Counted from the first letter of the stretch, positions 46,203-58,592 are shown. The stretch is DNA of 64,000 nt from Agapetus fuscipes (GCA_951799405.1 OX637352.1:15696820-15760819), one strand, 5' to 3'. Made by a program: numbers and translations. The notes: generated by a model not told the origin, from the sequence alone.

Positions 46203-49200
46203 TTATTGATTTGGCAACGGACAAACCTTGACAACTGGACGCCTATAAGTTCCAGTTTTCGTCCGGACATTAACTACTCTAGCTATACCGTCCGCTCCCG
46301 GAAAGACATCCTCAATAACTCCTAGTGGCCAATTAAGAGGTGCACTACCTTCAGTTTTTAACAAGACAACAGATCCAATCTTGATTGGCTCTGTTTCCGT
46401 GTTCCATTTCTGACGCGTTTGGAGAGTGTGAAGGTACTCCACCTTCCACCGTTTCCAGAAAGACTGAACTAAATGGTCCACATACTGTTTACGAGACAGT
46501 AAACTAATGTCTCTAGAGGAGGTATCTGTCGCCGGAAGTGACTTTAGAGGAGTCAATGTGAGAAAATGTGCGGGGGTTAGAGCAATAGGTTCGGATGGAT
46601 CGGCACTCAAACATGAAAGCGGTCTGGAGTTTAAAATTGCTTCAATTTGCGCAAGTACTGTAGACATTTCCTCGAATGTCAATAATTGTTTACCAATTAC
46701 TCGATTCAGATGGAGTTTGATACTCCGCACGTTACTCTCCCAAATTCCACCGAAATGCGGGGCGGATGGGGGATTGAACTTCCAATCTATCCGATGGTCT
46801 CTTAGTTCCCTGTCGAACTTATTTTGAAAATCTTCAGACTCCAGGAGACCATAGAGAGCATCGAGGTGAGATTTTGCACCAATGAAGTTTGTCCCACAGT
46901 CTGAGTACATTATTTTTACCGGCCCGCGTCGCGACAAAAATCGCTTAAGAGCGTTAATAAATGTTTCCGTGCTTAGATCTGATGCGAGTTCGATATGAAC
47001 CGCTTTCGTGATTAAGCACACAAACACACAAATGTATGCTTTAATTTTGTGCACACCTCTTTTTCTATAAGGAATCACACTTAAGGGGCCCGCGTAGTCT
47101 ATGCCACAGTGGAAAAATGCCTTACCTTCATTTACCCGACAGGCAGGTAAATCCCCCATGAGGGGGAAGCGTGATTTTGGATTAACCTTATAACAAGTAT
47201 TACATAATTGGACGCGTTTACGCACAATATTTCTAGCCGACAAAATCCAGAAATTTTGTCGCAAAAGGGACATCAGTAACTGAGGTCCGGAATGCAAGAA
47301 TTTTCTATGATAGTAATCAATGATTAAATTCAAAATATGACCGCGACCTGGTAAAAGTATTGGATGTTTACTGTCATAAGCTAAGTCAGCGTTTACAAGT
47401 CTCCCTCCTACTCGTAACAACCCATCGGCGTCGATAAAGGCATTAAGCTTACGAAATGCAGGAGATAAGACTTTACCGACTTTCGCGTTTTTAATTTCGT
47501 TCGAAAAATGATGATTTTGTAAGTCTTTTATAACTACGATTTCTGCAAACCGTAGGTGAGAGACTTCAAATTTTGATGACAATCTTTTTATAAAACGAAG
47601 TATGTAAATAACAACTCTTAACAATTTACTCCAGGAAGAGATTCGTTCAGCGAGTGAACCTAATAAAGTTGGTTGCTTGGGTAAGTTATCCATTACAGTC
47701 ATAACTTTTATTTTTTGTTCCGGCGGGTTTTCAATAGTATTTGGATCAAATTTACAAAAATTCCATTCTTCAATCGGTGAGCGCGCGAAGGCAGGGCCTT
47801 TAAACCAGAGCGGGTGGTCAATTAATTGTGCGGGAGTCAGGCCGCGTGAGAGACAATCCGCGGGATTGTCTTTCCCGGCAATATGATAAAACTGACTTGG
47901 AGGTATATTATCCTGAATTATAGTTACTCTATTCGCGATGAAAGTCTGCCAGCGGGATGGGTGTGAATGAACCCAAGCGAGTGCCACTGTACTATCAGAA
48001 AAGGCGTATACATTATTAATTTGGCAGCGAGTTGAATATGTATCAATGACTACACGCATTAATTTTGACAATATCAATATTCCCGATAATTCAAGTCTTG
48101 CTAAAGATATTGTACGACTTGGAGCTACTCGCGACTTTGCACAAGCTAAACTTATTTCTCCGCGTTTACTTGGAGGATTATATACATGAATATATATCAC
48201 CGCTCCATATGCTCTCTCACTTGCGTCCGCGAATCCCAATAGGGATATAATCGACTCCTGCGTTACACCTGTATGCCGTGGCAGCTGAATACTTTGAAGG
48301 AGTGGGAGTTCCGATTCATAATTTTCCCAAGTTGAAATTATACTCTGAGGAGGACAATCGTCCCAATCGATTTTATGTTCCCAGAGAAATTTAATCATTA
48401 ATTTAGCTGTCACAATCACGGGTGCGACAAACCCCATCAAATCCCAGAAGCGCGCAATTGTCGACAGAATATTTCGTTTTGTACATTTACGAAATTTGTT
48501 AGTGACACTAAAGGTAAAAACATCCTTTCCAGGCAACCAATGCAAACCAAGGATGGTACATTGATCTTCTGAACTGAACTCCACAGCTTCAGAAATGCGA
48601 CAAGCTGAGGGAATGCCTCCCATGACTGATGGTGAATTACTCGAGAACTTCACCAATTCAAAACCGCCCGCAAGAAATAATTCAATCAATTGGTTTGAAA
48701 GTGCGATAGCCTCTTCATCATTTAAACAGCTAGAAACCAAATCATCCATGTAAATATCTCTCTCTGCTACAAGTGCCGCTAATGGAAAACGTGTTCGCTC
48801 ATCATCAATTAAACGACGAACGGTACGCATTGCAAGGTATGGGCTGCACTTTAAGCCAAATGGTACGCGTGTAAATTCAAAAAGCTGAAGTGGATCATTT
48901 TTATCAAACCGATATAAAACTCTCTGATAGCATCTATGCTCTTTATTTACCAGAATTTGCATATACATTTTACGTATGTCAGCGCTTAGAGCAACTGGAA
49001 ACAAGCGAAAGTGTAATATTATTTTAAATAGATCATTTTGAAGATTTCTACCCGTATGTAGAACATCATTCAGCGATAATCCTGATGTAGTTTTCATACT
49101 AGCATCTATTACTGCGCGAACCTTAGTTGTGGATTTATTTTCACGTATCACTGCATGATGCGGGGCTATGTATTGCAAGCTCAAGCATTGATCCGAATTT

Positions 49201-51341
49201 ATATTTACAGGATTTAAATACCCTTCTTGTATATAATTTTTGAAAATAAGGTCGTATTCCAATTTTACAGAAGAGTTTGAAAGCAGTTTCCTTTCCAACG
49301 CGTAAAATCTCCGCTCTGCCGCTCTCTGAGAATCACCAAGCTGCCCCGGATCGGTCTTGAAAGGCAGCATTACGGAAAATCTACCAGTCTTGTCTCTCGT
49401 GGTGGTGTTGGTATATTTCTCTTCACATACCAGCTCCTCGATTTGCGGAGTGGAGACGTCCGGTACGTCTTCCAACTCCAAGAATTTTTTCATTTCAATT
49501 TCAATTGCTGAAAAGAAACTATAATCTGTTTTGATTAACGGTAGCACTGGAACTTCCCCTAGTACCACATACCCAAATAGGGTATCCAGTGCAACTGGCT
49601 CGCCTAAATTTCGTGAGATAGTGTTGTGTTTTATCACACGGGAGAATACATCTGCACCCAGAATCATGTCAATTTTTCCGGGAATAAAATATTTTTCATC
49701 AGCCAAACGTAATGATTTTAAATATTCTAAATTTTCAATATTAATGTTGGCGACGGGTATTTTATCAGTTATTTGATTAACCACCAAAGGCGATAGTTTA
49801 AAATTGACCGATTTCTCAACTCTCGAAAGAAGGGTAATTGTTGTCACTCCCTTGATAGGGTTGACAATATCCCCTATTCCTGAAACAACTTTGTCTCGCG
49901 TCGTCTTTACATCAAGATGAAGTTCTCGACAACAGGAGGCCGTTATTATGTCTCTCTGTGAAGCACTGTCTAATAAAGCGCGAATAGTGTGTCTTTGACC
50001 CCGCTTGTCTAAGATTACACAACAAACAGTTCCTAGTAAAACTGTAGATTCTACCTCACTAGAATTAGGGCCCATAGCACAAAGCGCTAAGGGCTCCGCC
50101 TTTTCTTCGGCCGCGGCTTGCAAATTCAAGTTGAAATGCAGGCTAGTATGGTGGGATCGATTACAAACGCTGCATCTTCCCTTTGATTTACAATTCTTGA
50201 GATTATGCATCGTACTTAGACAATTGACACATAATTTCTTTGATTTTATAAAATTGTACCTTTCCCGAGCGTCCAGGATAGTGTATTTCGGACACTGGTA
50301 CAACTTTGAGTGGTTGTTATCTCCGCACAACAAACATTTGTCAGTATTAACTGTCACAAATGCCCTAACGTTTTTCTGGGAAGCTGAGGGCTTGCGCGGC
50401 ATCGCGTTAATTTGATTGTTAATTTTACTGCTTCTACTTCCGTTTGCGCGCTGTAGTATTCGCGAGTAATTTCTAATGAATTCCACAAATTTTATTGAAT
50501 CTACTGAGTCTGAAGAATCTTGTATAGAAACTTCAAAAGCCTTAATCGTATCCATGTCAAGTTTCTTACACGCAATGTGTATGAATATAAAGTCTTCTAG
50601 ATTCTCCATGTTCAACTGTTTGATTGCAGCAGTTAAACCTGAAAATAGATCAATAAAGTCCTCCAAGTTTGAGGCAGATGGTTCCTTTACTGCAGGAATA
50701 TTTAACAATTTCTCTAGATAAGTTGTTGCCAGAACGCGCTTATCGTTGTATTTCTTGACCAACGAATTCCATAAAATTGTATAATTTTGAGCAGTTGGCA
50801 ATAAACCTTGGCAAATGCTTTGAGCTTTTCCTACCAGTTTTCCAACTAAATATTGAATCTTTTCACCTTCCGTTAGACTGTCATTCTCATGGACCATAGA
50901 TTTAAAATTTTCATAAAACACCGGCCAATTGTTTACATCTCCGTTGAAGGCACACAGCTCTAATCGTGGTAGTTGGATGCTCCTTTTTAAAGGAATATCA
51001 TTTGCACTTGAGGATTTTGTTGTGTCTTTTAAATTCTCTTAAGTATATTTAATTTCAGCGTATAAGTCTTCAAATGACAGAATAATATTATTATCTGTTG
51101 CTTCATCTTCCTCACTTTCTGCAATTAAATCATTTTTTTCTTTTACCAGTAATAAAAATTCTTTACGCCAGTTGTCAATGCCTGCCGCGTGCACTTTAAA
51201 TTTCCGCAAATAAATTTCTCCCAAATGAATTGAATTAATGGTATCGAAAATGCATTGTGCCCGTTCCAAGTACGTCTCTATCTCATTTTGGAGGCGCTCC
51301 TTACGTCGTTGAAATGCCCGTTTCTCGCGTTCTGACGTCAT
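46203..51341 (-). CDS. gag-pol: BEL/Pao gag-pol polyprotein with one in-frame stop
   Basis: A single frame of 1713 codons runs from ATG at 51341 to a stop at 46203, interrupted only by TAA at 51041-51039 (codon 101). The N-terminal part is charged (EREKRAFQRRKERLQ). Counting from 50921: gag to about 190; a Cys/His-rich region at 195-258 (CLLCGDNNH, CSVCNRSHH); protease near 315 with DSAS instead of the usual DSGS; reverse transcriptase about 560-760 with YMDDLV near 722; RNase H near 897 with FADAS; integrase with an HH-CC zinc region near 1205-1240 and D, D, E in GIDYAG, YSDCG and GGIWE, spaced 65 and 53 residues. The element replicates through a cytoplasmic particle and integrates in the nucleus. 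The stop could be read through or disabling. No envelope-like frame was seen. Confidence 0.92.
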
Positions 51342-51778
51342 GTTTTAAATTTGGCTTTAATAAATTAAATTTGATAAAATTAATAATAATTTTTACTAAT
51401 CCCGTACGTACAAGTCCTTATAAATTGAAGTAGCAAAGAAAGAAGAAGGTTATAATAATTTTATCAAAATGTAAACAAATAATGTAAACAAAGAAAGTAA
51501 ACAATGCTAGTACCTAGGTAGTTACTTATACCGCGGGCTTAATTCGAATGTACCTAAAATGCAAGAGATAGGTATACTTACAAGGCAATTAAAGAATTAA
51601 CCCGCACTTCGATTCCAAAGCGATATTTATGATAATAATGTATGAACGCGTCACGAATTGTAGCAATAAAAATGGCGAATATTTTTTTTGAATCCGATTT
51701 CAAACTATAAGAATCTGAATTAATATTACGTGAATCTAATTTTTAATTTACGATCCGGTTCTGTTAGGACCAAAATTA
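51342..51778 (-). other. BEL 5' leader with primer-binding site
   Basis: About 437 bases between 5' LTR and gag. TGG of the primer site begins at 51772. Confidence 0.7.
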
Positions 51779-52183
51779 TGACAACGCCAAGTTTGACGTT
51801 ATCATAAGGGGGTGCGTGGGGGAGGATTTTAAATCTTACTGGTTCTCGATTATCGCGATCGGACGAACTGCCCAACAAATCTGTCTAGGCAGCCAACCAA
51901 TGGAGCAAGGGGGAAGGAATCACGGAATCAAATGGTCTGGACTCACCTTATCTCCAATGGATGCCTCTTTCGCGGAGCACTGGTCGCGTTTTTGTGTGTG
52001 GTTTCTCCTTCGTTCGCGCGCGGTGTACACTGCGATGGACACGTCTATCCAAGGCCGCGTATGAAGAAGTACTGGCTGGAGACAGGTGATTGGGCAAATC
52101 GGATAGGTCAGATTATAGGCACAAGGACAAGGATTTTATGGCCAGCTACCCATAACAAACCTACCTAACAGTTCGCCCAAACA
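51779..52183 (-). repeat. BEL 5' LTR
   Basis: 405 bp; left end TGACAACG...CGTTATCA. From about 51823 rightwards it reads identical to the 3' LTR. Confidence 0.9.
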
Positions 52184-52487
52184 CAAGGAAATCTTAAATG
52201 TAATATTATAATATGTATCTACTTAATAATATATCTTTGCCACTAAGATTATAGATTTCTTTAAAGATCAATTTTCATTCAGATTCTGCATCTCTAAATA
52301 CGGGTTTGCTGCTTTTGTCAAACCATTGTCTAAGATTTTTTAATGCTGTTTTATTTCAAACAAAAGTGCAGATCAAAGTACATAAGATATGTAGGTACTT
52401 ACACAAGACCAGTGATTCCAAACCATTTGTCACCCATCGTCTCATTATTCATTTTGAGCATTTTTGATAACTACCGTTGATTTTTGA
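52184..52487. other. Remainder of the interrupted RepA, then unassigned
   Basis: CAAGGAAATC is the RepA end duplicated by BEL. TATCTTTGCCACTAAGATTA near 52225 looks like another RepA tail. Nothing else recognised. Confidence 0.35.
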
Positions 52488-52890
52488 TAACTAGAGTTGC
52501 AGGGCTTATGTTCATTTGAGATTGGGTTTTTATACTGTAGGTCCACATGCGGCATGTCGCACGTTTAATAATAAAGAGCAATAATTAAAAAACCAAGAAT
52601 GTTGGGAAATCACGTTTGAAGTTCAGACAACCAGTACAACTTTGTATGGGATGAAAAAGGCGACAGGTGTTTAATCTCGGTCATATTCGTCCAAATTGAA
52701 CGGCTGTCGCATTCTACCTATTCTTCTCGCATTATTCTTGCGTTTTATTACAAAATCTCGATTTTCCGAATTTTCGAGTTATTGCTCTTTATTAAAAAGA
52801 GTGCAATGTGTTAGCGCGAAATTATATAAATGTCTGCTTGTGGGATTGCGCTTAATACAAATATTTGCAGCTGAGATTCAGATTTAGATT
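52488..52890 (+). repeat. RepA split by MITE-G
   Basis: GAGTTGCAGGGCTTATGTTC to GGCATGT, then MITE-G, then TTAGCGCGAAATTATATA to AGATTCAGATTTAG. Confidence 0.75.
52558..52805. mobile_element. MITE-G copy 3 (248 bp)
   Basis: Same ends and centre as copies 1 and 2; ATGT at 52554-52557 and 52806-52809. The right inverted repeat is mutated. Confidence 0.75.
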
Positions 52891-53176
52891 TTAGACCGCT
52901 CTCTTCCTTTTTAAAGGCGCTGGTGTTGTCGCGAGGTGCAAGTTTATTGGCAGCCAAAAAATTGGTTCACGCATAACAAAGATCAGCTGTTTTCCCTTTT
53001 GCTCAGGCGCTACGAGCAGTGCTGGTACGCCAAACGATGATTGTGGGACACGCAGGAATTTAAAGAAACCCATCGTGTTTATACGAGATTCCTCACTTTT
53101 TATATTCAACTTATTTCAAACATACATACGTCATACAAAAAACATACAAACATCAATATTGATCACAGTGATCACA

Positions 53177-53461
53177 GGGGCTGTCCATATATTACGTCAT
53201 TCGCATTAAGGGGGGGGGGGAGTCTGGTCTGCGGATGATGGCAAATGATGTACGAGTACCAAAAGTGACGTCGTTCTTGAAATACCAATTTCTACAAAAT
53301 ATTATGTAAGTAATATAACATTATTAATTATTAAGCTCATCCATTATTACAGCAAGAGGGGGGGGAGGGGGGCCATTAGATAATGACTATAGGATGATTG
53401 TAAGGGGAGGGAGGGGGTCGAAAATCGGCCAAAATCGATGAAGTAATTTATGGACGGCCCC
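53177..53461. mobile_element. MITE-F copy 1 (285 bp)
   Basis: GGGGCTGTCCATATATTACG at the left and the inverted GGGGCCGTCCATAAATTAC at the right; ACA on both sides (53174-53176, 53462-53464). G-rich runs lie inside both ends. Inverted relative to copy 2 at 62897. Confidence 0.75.
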
Positions 53462-53527
53462 ACACATACAATAGTATTGACCATTCGACCATAGCGCCGA
53501 CTATTTTATTTTTATTTTATTTAATTT

Positions 53528-53790
53528 TTCAATTTTAATTAAAAAAAAATGTGAAGAGGAATACAATTCACCAAACTATTCGGTCTGGCCAGAAACATGT
53601 ATAAATATAATAAATTAATAATGAATTATTGTATATTTTTAATGAATTAATAAATACCCAATGACATCTGTTGATCCAGGATCAAAGTTATGGTCAAAAG
53701 AGCCAGACGGGGATCGAACCAACGTTTTTCTATTCCAAATACGCTAGAAAGATCGGCCACTTGAACCGCTCGGCCATGACACCGATAATT
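53528..53790 (-). repeat. SINE-D
   Basis: Minus strand: head ATCGGTGTCATGGCCGAGCG, B-box GGTTCGATCCCCGTC, tail as T/A run at 53540-53550. Confidence 0.7.
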
Positions 53791-54251
53791 TATTATGTCT
53801 GACATGACAGAAATCTGTCCTAAAGAGAGAAATTCCACAATTGCGCACAGCGCGCCAACTGTTATTTAAAAAAAAAAATAACGGTCCACCATAAATGCTT
53901 CTTAATTCAAACAAAATGGAATGCAATGATTTTGTAAAATATTCAATTAGTGATAAAAAGTGAAAAAAAATAATGAAAGTTGTCAGAGGTAAAAATCTCA
54001 AACATCTGTCATTATTTTGACAGCAGCAGCTGGTCGGTGGCCGGCCGCCATTTTTTTCCATCATAATTCCAATTTCAAATTGAGTTCTATTTTCAGATTT
54101 AAAAAAAGTAAAATTAATTCTTGATTGGAATCAAAACATGTTCAAATGAAAACCAAAGTGCTGCCATTAAAATGGATGAATTTTACATTTGTTGATTTAG
54201 AATTTGTTGAGTATGTTGAACACAGTGCGTGAAGTTTCGACTCTCTTGAAT
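53791..54251. other. Unassigned
   Basis: No gene or bounded element seen. Confidence 0.3.
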
Positions 54252-54857
54252 AATAGGGTATTTTCACAATTTTCTTTTTTTCGTGATTTAAATTCGTTTA
54301 TGCTTTATTAGCCCAAAACTTGTTGAATTTTAATTTTAGTTGTATTTTTAGCAAAGTTATAAGCATTTTAAAATCGATTTTTGAATTTTCGCGCCAAAAC
54401 GCTACTAGATGAAAGTTTCTCGCGTGACGTCACGGTCTTGTAAACATCTCCGTATCAACTGACAGCCCTCACATTCATGTCATTCAAACATCGCTTTTTC
54501 ATGTTTACATCGTTGAGGCTGTGGTTTTTTCAAGAAGTTTGTGTGTTTCTATAAAAAACATTTCATTTGTTTCTGTTGTTTTCATTTGTTTCTGTTGTCA
54601 ACAGCACATGTCAACAGAGTATGGAATGTCAATAAAAGAAAGTGACGTCAACATATGACGTCACAGCACCGGAAATAGAAGAAGCAGATCTCATATCCGT
54701 TTAAAAACTTGCCCAAATTTCTATATTTTCTTTTTTAATTATAAAATCGAAAAAAAATATTATCGGCTTCAAATCAACATATTATTATTTGATTTTTCGA
54801 AATCTATCAAAATAATATACTTTTTATCATATTCCTCACTATTGCAAATACCCTATT
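54252..54857. mobile_element. MITE, 606 bp, GAAT target duplication
   Basis: AATAGGGTATTT at the left and its exact inverse at the right, with GAAT at 54248-54251 and 54858-54861. Inside are TGACGTCA-like words at 54425, 54640 and 54655. No frame. Confidence 0.5.
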
Positions 54858-55180
54858 GAATATCTACTCTTATCCATAATAGGGTTAAAATGATTATCTA
54901 CAGATATTTAGTTAAAAGATTGAAATGTGTCTACGTCTCGGTCGGCGATCTTTGTTTTTGGTATCTGTATCTGAGATCTGTATTAATAGGTAGGTAAATA
55001 AAGGCTACTCTGGCATGTACACCACACGATGCCAGAATCTTCTCAATGAGAAGCTTCGATCTTACACTAGTACAACCATCCAAATACCTACGCCTAGAGA
55101 CACACTCACACAACTTAGCAAAAACACACAGACATATAATCATAAGGAAGCATACTTCTTTTTCTTCTTTTTCCTCAGCC
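54858..55180. other. Unassigned
   Basis: No element recognised; contains AACTTAGCAAAAACACACAG near 55110. Confidence 0.3.
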
Positions 55181-55184
55181 TTTC

Positions 55185-55471
55185 TCAGTTCACTCCTGGA
55201 CGTAGGCCTCCTCCGATCCTCTCCATTCCTGTCTATCGGCTGCTGTGTTCAGCCATCCTCTGCCTGCAGTTCTCTTAATTTCGTTCAGCCACCTCAATTG
55301 GGGTCTCCCCGCTCACCGCTTGGACATCCTGGGCCGCCACTGGACGATCCTTTTCGGCCACCTGTCATGGTCCTGCCTTGCGACGTGACCAGCCCAGCGC
55401 AACTTTAAGCAGGCCACTCGCTGTATGACAACAGTGACACCAGTGCGTCTACGGATCTCCTGGTTTGGAAC
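55185..55471 (-). pseudogene. RTE-type LINE C-terminal region, left of the hAT insertion
   Basis: Minus strand: RRRTGVTVVIQRVACLKLRW, AGHVARQDHDRWPKRIVQW, then a GRPQLRWLNEIKR-like region with damage. It resumes at 60740 on the other side of the hAT element, with TTTGGAAC duplicated. Confidence 0.65.
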
Positions 55472-55649
55472 CAGGCCCGGATTAACCCCTCTGGGGGCCC
55501 TGGTGCGGAAAAAAATCTCGGGGCCCCCTATATCCCCCCCCTCCCCTCCCCCCTCCCTCCTTATCACAAAATCCCCTCCCCTCGCGCTTATTTTTTTTCA
55601 GAACCCAAAATATACAATTTACGAACATGCTAATTGAATGGTTGAATTC

Positions 55650-55915
55650 CTTGATTCTATTCTTGACTTTTAGGTTGGTATGGAGCTGACCACCCATACT
55701 GCAAAAAGATGGTTCACTTTGCCAATGGCACCATTGTTTCAGGGAAGGTCGGCAAGAGTCGGAGGGCTTATGTTCATTTGAGATTGGGTTTTATATTGTA
55801 GGTCCACATGCGGCATGTGTAAGCGCAAACTTATACGTCTCTGCTTACGAGAATGCATTTAATATGAATCTCAATTGATTTTCATCTTTGATTTAGATTT
55901 AGATTAGAATCAAAA
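55650..55915 (+). repeat. RepA inside the hAT-like element
   Basis: TATTCTTGACTTTTAGGTTG to GATTTAGATTTAGATTAG. Confidence 0.75.
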
Positions 55916-55982
55916 ACGGCACTAATTAGGTAAAAAAAATGCAAGTACAATGCTACATCTTAGCAATTTTCACTCCGAATTT

Positions 55983-56025
55983 GCAGAGGTCTTTTGAGGT
56001 GTGATTCACACATAATAGATAAAGC
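55983..56025 (+). repeat. SINE-B 3' scrap
   Basis: AGAGGTCTTTTGAGGTGTGA then TTCACACATAATAG. Confidence 0.5.
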
Positions 56026-56029
56026 TTAC

Positions 56030-56212
56030 TAGAATCTATAGTCATAGCTGCAAAGATATATTACATTCTAGATTCATAATAAGTACATTAATTCGCGCAA
56101 CATGTTCCGCATGTAGACTTACAGCATAAAAACTCAATCTCGAAGGAATATAAGGCCTGCAACTCTTGCCGACCTCCCCTGAAACAGGAGAGACATTGGC
56201 AAAGACAATATT
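56030..56212 (-). repeat. RepA, truncated
   Basis: CTGCAAAGATATATTACATT to GAGACATTGGCAAAGAC. Confidence 0.65.
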
Positions 56213-56221
56213 GGTGGTCTA

Positions 56222-56475
56222 TACACCAAAAGTATCAGAAATCATTTTCCGTTTCGTGTTCATTTCAAACACAATACCGGCAAGGTTTACTCAGCCTTCA
56301 CATAAAAAAAGGACCAGCCCTCTCAGGAGCTGGGAAACACTCATTTCAAATGAAGTGTTTGGCATAAGGCCGGCCCTTTTACCTGTAAAAGTAAATAGGT
56401 TCCACTCACTACATGCAGCCCCTTTGGGGGGAATGCGGCAAGAAGTTGCTCTTTATGTGTAGCTTAGTGGCGTTA
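56222..56475 (+). repeat. SINE-C, head missing
   Basis: AAAAGTATCAGAAATCATTT to GTGTAGCTTAGTGGCGTTAG. Confidence 0.7.
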
Positions 56476-56955
56476 GTAGCGTTTTCTATAAAAAATCTTC
56501 TTGTAAGAGATAATATCAATAATAATAAAGAATACCTCTATTTGCTTCCACACATAAACTTGTTTTTGGGCAAAGGTAATGCATTCTTCCAGTTATTTTA
56601 TTTGCAAAGCCAAATGTATTGTTGACGCAAAAATCAAAAGAGATAGTTTGAAAACAAAAGTAAATACTGTGCAAAGCAGGCGCCGCGCCGGTCGCACCTT
56701 CCCCTAACGCCTTTGTTTCATTTTTCTTATGAAATTAGTAGCACAATGAAAGGAATATATTGTAAAATAAAAATCTTCCATGGTATTCACGGATCCCTGG
56801 AACGTTTACCTTTTTTTTGTGATGTACGAGTACTTACGTAAGATAACCATCGCATCCGTCAATTCAAGGTGTCATTTCAAAAACAAAAATCTGATATTTT
56901 TCATTTAATTCATGTTTATAAAAGCTGCACTTACATTTTGCAGCATCAGCATCTT
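56476..56955. other. Unassigned
   Basis: Includes a GC-rich patch (AGGCGCCGCGCCGGTCGCAC at 56679). No gene seen. Confidence 0.3.
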
Positions 56956-56959
56956 ACCG

Positions 56960-57125
56960 TATGGTCAGCGAAAGGATTGCATGTGGCGAATGGAACCTAT
57001 TTAATTTTACAGGTCTTACTTATTTTACTTATTTTAGTTGGGTTTGAAATAAAAATTGAAACGGAAAATGATTTCTGATACTCTTCGTGGAATTGATTGA
57101 GCATTCCACAAATTGAGCTATGGAT
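56960..57125 (-). repeat. SINE-C, degenerate
   Basis: Minus strand: GCATGTGGCGAATGGAACCT, GGGTTTGAAATAAAAATTGA, head region AAATTGAGCTATGGA. Confidence 0.55.
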
Positions 57126-57161
57126 ACATTTTACGTGACAATATAAAAAAACACGACTTGA

Positions 57162-57788
57162 TAATTTATTTATTTATTTATTTATTTACAATAGCAATAC
57201 ATTTAACTTAACAGTTCAAGGACCATAGCGCTAAACATCATATTATACTATATTTAACTTAACATAAAACATAATATATTTAACTTATCTTAAAAATTAC
57301 TCAAGCATACGTCTTTCTAACAAAACCTTCCACTCACGCATCAACTCATTTATTCCGGAATAAAATATATCCATATTCGGCGATGACGACATCAGATCAT
57401 TGATCATCGCGTGCGCACGAGAAACAAATGAGTTACGGAGGAGATTAGTCCGGCTCGAGGTAACGCTAAAGAGCCTATGCGACCTGGCTCTGGTAAAGGA
57501 GTCGGGCACATAGAGCGTCAAAACACGCCCGCTCAATTCCAAGCAGTCAACCTCGTTTCTGAGGAGTTTGATAATGAATTTGGCAAGAGAAAGTTGCCTT
57601 CTAAGGAATAAGGAGTCGAAACCAAGATGTCCCTGCAGGAAGGCGGTGGGATACATAAAGGGATAGTATCCATACAACACTTTGTAATGATGCCTCAAAA
57701 ATACTTTTTGCACCTGTTCTAGCATTAAGATGTATTTATTTTCATATGGAGCCCAGATCGGTGCATTGGATTCGAGAATACTACGCAA
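57162..57788 (-). mobile_element. LINE C-terminal part with TAAA tandem tail
   Basis: A minus-strand frame of 163 codons (57788-57297) reads SNAPIWAPYENKYILMLEQV, QKVFLRHHYK and LSLAKFIIKLLRN, the C-terminal region after the RT domain in CR1/Jockey-like LINEs (compare RLEFASPIWNP in the 42019 copy). The 3' side carries repeated TTTA (plus strand) at 57162-57186. Confidence 0.75.
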
Positions 57789-57999
57789 TAATCAAAGTAC
57801 TTGCGTCCTTATTACGATAAAAGAGCTACTAGTTAAAGTTTTTACGTTTTGCTTTTTACAAATAAGGTTTTAGAACAATAATATAAATTAATCGAAATAT
57901 ATCTTCAAGGTACTTAATCGAAAAAAGAAGCTGCGGATAAAGAAAGAAGTGAAGTTTTAGAAAATCGCAATTAGGTTAGCATTCCAGGGCTTAACAATT

Positions 58000-58225
58000 T
58001 ACACGTTGCATTTGATAAATTAAGATTTACATAAAATTCATGTAAAATTCATGCCCATCAGCAGACACGCGTAAGTTCGCTTTTACACATGTTGCATATG
58101 CACACACAAAATAAAAACCAAAACCTTCAATGAATATAGCCCCGGAAACTTTTGCCGACCTTCCCCGAAACAAGAATGGCATTGCCAAAGTGAACCACTT
58201 CTCACAATTTTGTGGTCAGCCTTAT
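58000..58225 (-). repeat. RepA, divergent
   Basis: Minus strand; ACATGTTGCATATGCACACA, TTTTGCCGACCTTCCCC and TTGTGGTCAGCCTTATAAC are recognisable. Confidence 0.6.
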
Positions 58226-58324
58226 AACATCAAAGAACGTAAAAGTATTTTCATTTTGGTCAAAAACATACTGAAATGGAATAACTTTTTCATTTCAAAT
58301 TAATTGAAATATCACTGGCGTACT

Positions 58325-58592
58325 TATGTTAATATAATCTAATCTAATCTAAGCTGCAAAGATATATATCATTTAAGATTTATATTAAATGCATTCCCAC
58401 AAGCAGATATGTATAATTTCGCGCTAACACATGCCGCATGTGGACCTACAATATAAAAACCCAATCTCAAATGAACATAAGCCTTGCAACTCTTGCCGTC
58501 CTTCCCTGAAACAGGGGTGACATTGGCAAAGTGAACCATTTTTTTTATAGTATGGGTGGTCAGCCGCATAACAACCTATAAGTCAAGGAGTC
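58325..58592 (-). repeat. RepA, full length
   Basis: TCTAATCTAATCTAAGCTGC to CCTATAAGTCAAGG; almost the same subtype as 26073-26345. Confidence 0.8.

Larger units (their letters stand above)
45680..52183 (-). mobile_element. BEL/Pao LTR retrotransposon, nearly intact (6.5 kb)
   Basis: LTRs of 404 and 405 bp with TG...CA ends are flanked by CAAGG on both sides (45675-45679, 52184-52188). The minus-strand 5' LTR is followed after six bases by TGGTCCTAACAGAACC, a TGG-initiated primer site whose tRNA I could not name. GCTGGGGGGCA precedes the 3' LTR as polypurine tract. The internal region holds one long gag-pol frame. The LTRs differ only within about 45 bases at one end, so the insertion is young. 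Confidence 0.93.

Noticed and set aside
54425..54665. TGACGTCA words as a cAMP-response regulatory cluster
   Set aside because: They lie inside a transposon-like element with no gene nearby; chance or element-specific origin is more likely.
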